Positions 21,052-21,965 of a DNA stretch of 21,965 bases are shown here, piece by piece (position 1 is the first letter of the stretch; every line of letters starts with the position of its first letter). The position numbers and the translations under genes were made by a program. The DNA comes from a virus, in the IMG/VR virus record IMGVR_UViG_3300049432_000105, positions 1 through 21,965 of that record. The stretch is one strand, 5' to 3'. Below the pieces are notes generated by a model. It ran no database searches and had not been told where the DNA came from. It worked only from the letters and a program-made list of their open reading frames with translations.

Positions 21052-21965
21052 TGACGCTGGCGCGCGACTGGCTTACCACGCTGTGGCCGGCGTCCTACAA
21101 GGGCGTGCCGTTCCATGTGGAATCCGACGCCGAGAAGGGCGGCCGCCGCAAGGCGGTGCATCAGTTTCCCGGCCGCGACCATCCCTTCATCGAGGATCTT
21201 GGTGAGGACAAGCGCGAGTTCAGCGTCTCCGGCTATGTTGTCTCCGACGCGGCGGATATCGATGCCGCTGCGCTCGTGGAGAGGTTTTGCGGGGAAGCTT
21301 CGGCTGGAACGCTGGTATTGCCGTCGCACGGCCCGATCGAGGTGCAATGCCTGACCTGCAAGCGCGATCGCAAGGGCGACAAGCACGGCTACATCGCGAT
21401 CGAGATGGAATTCGTGCGCGACGGCGCGAGCCAGCCGCAGCCGTCGGAGCGCTCGCTGGCCAACCTGGTATTCGTCGCCGCGGACGGCTTGCAGGCGGCG
21501 ATCGCCGGCTTCTGCATCGACAGCGTCGTCGCGAAAGAGCAGCCGGACTATGTGGTGATGGCCGGCGTCGACGCGGTGCGTGACGCCGCCGCGCTGTTCG
21601 AATCCATCCGCACCACGGCGCCGGTCGACACTATCGTCAGCGCCGCGCAGCGCGGCGCCATCCAGGCGCTGCATGATGAGGCGCCGAGCCTGATCCATCG
21701 CCTCACCGGGGTCGACCCGGGATTGGGGCCGCGGATCGCCGGCATCGCCCGCGCGCTCGGCGACGGCATCGCAGCGCCCGCCGCGCGCGCGGCCTTGCTG
21801 CCGCTGCTGGATGCGCTGCCGGAGCTCGCGGTCGACCCGGCCGCAACGCTCTCGGCGCAGCGCGCGGACGGCAACCGCAACGCGGTGCACGCGGCAGCCC
21901 GGCTGGCGGCGCTGACCGTGGCGGCGGAGTCGGTGGCGCGCGACGCTACGATCTCGGACCGGCCC
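21051..21965 (+). CDS. DNA circularisation protein N-terminal type (Mu gp43/N-like), 3' end missing
   Basis: Starts at the ATG overlapping the tape-measure stop (TGATG) and stays open to the window end, giving 305 residues without a stop. The first 100 residues (WLTTLWPASYKGVPFHVESD, HQFPGRDHPFIEDLGEDKRE, FSVSGYVVSD, GTLVLPSHGPIEVQC) match the DNA_circ_N domain of Mu N/gp43, a tail-tip or baseplate protein despite its historic name. The remainder is an alanine-rich helical part, usual for the family. Gene order (tape measure, then this protein) agrees with Mu. Baseplate and fibre genes are expected to follow. Confidence 0.9.
   Translation, partial: MTLARDWLTTLWPASYKGVPFHVESDAEKGGRRKAVHQFPGRDHPFIEDLGEDKREFSVSGYVVSDAADIDAAALVERFCGEASAGTLVLPSHGPIEVQCLTCKRDRKGDKHGYIAIEMEFVRDGASQPQPSERSLANLVFVAADGLQAAIAGFCIDSVVAKEQPDYVVMAGVDAVRDAAALFESIRTTAPVDTIVSAAQRGAIQALHDEAPSLIHRLTGVDPGLGPRIAGIARALGDGIAAPAARAALLPLLDALPELAVDPAATLSAQRADGNRNAVHAAARLAALTVAAESVARDATISDRP

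Noticed and set aside
20535-21890. 451-codon open frame on the - strand across the tape-measure end and the gp43-like gene
   Set aside because: It spans two genes on the other strand, has no recognisable motif and shows shadow composition.

Overview
The window is part of a tailed-phage genome, most likely a prophage, in a GC-rich alphaproteobacterium. A GapR-family (DUF2312) protein, the high GC content and a chromosomal-type GCCGGG/CCCGGC hairpin at about 17697 suggest the Bradyrhizobium/Rhodopseudomonas group; this host assignment is inference. All genes I can support are on the + strand, and most adjacent starts and stops overlap by 1-4 bases, which suggests long translationally coupled operons.

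Left module (1-5655), early, replication and regulation: the C-terminal part of a protein resembling the helical domain of 5-hydroxymethyluracil DNA kinases (cut by the window edge), several small unknown proteins, a GapR homologue, a protein holding only the C-terminal helicase lobe of a SNF2 enzyme, a winged-helix replication-initiator-like protein, and a NusG/RfaH-like elongation factor. Two DnaA boxes lie just before the initiator gene. A cluster of palindromic GGTGCCCA repeats lies inside it, in a linker, as the lambda origin lies inside gene O.

Junction (5656-5886): a leader without a convincing gene. It has a terminator with a GCAA tetraloop, an element sharing nine contiguous bases with the enterobacterial ops (RfaH recruitment) site, and a second long hairpin. 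It sits directly after the NusG-like gene and before the late genes, so a phage antitermination switch is plausible.

Right module (5887-21965), packaging and virion: a 62-aa unknown, a GPZ-like tail protein, small and large terminase, portal, gpW-like protein, S49 maturation protease, scaffold, decoration protein D with an insert, and major capsid protein E. These form a lambda-type head. A connector protein and a tail-terminator candidate follow, and then a Mu-type contractile tail: DUF2635, sheath, tube, tail chaperone with a -1 frameshift at TTTTTTC (18430-18436), tape measure, and the start of a DNA-circularisation-type (Mu gp43/N-like) protein that runs off the window. The virion is therefore predicted to be a myovirus with a lambda-like capsid and a Mu-like tail.

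Integrase, repressor, lysis and baseplate genes are not in the window. No tRNA, rRNA, CRISPR array or insertion sequence was seen.
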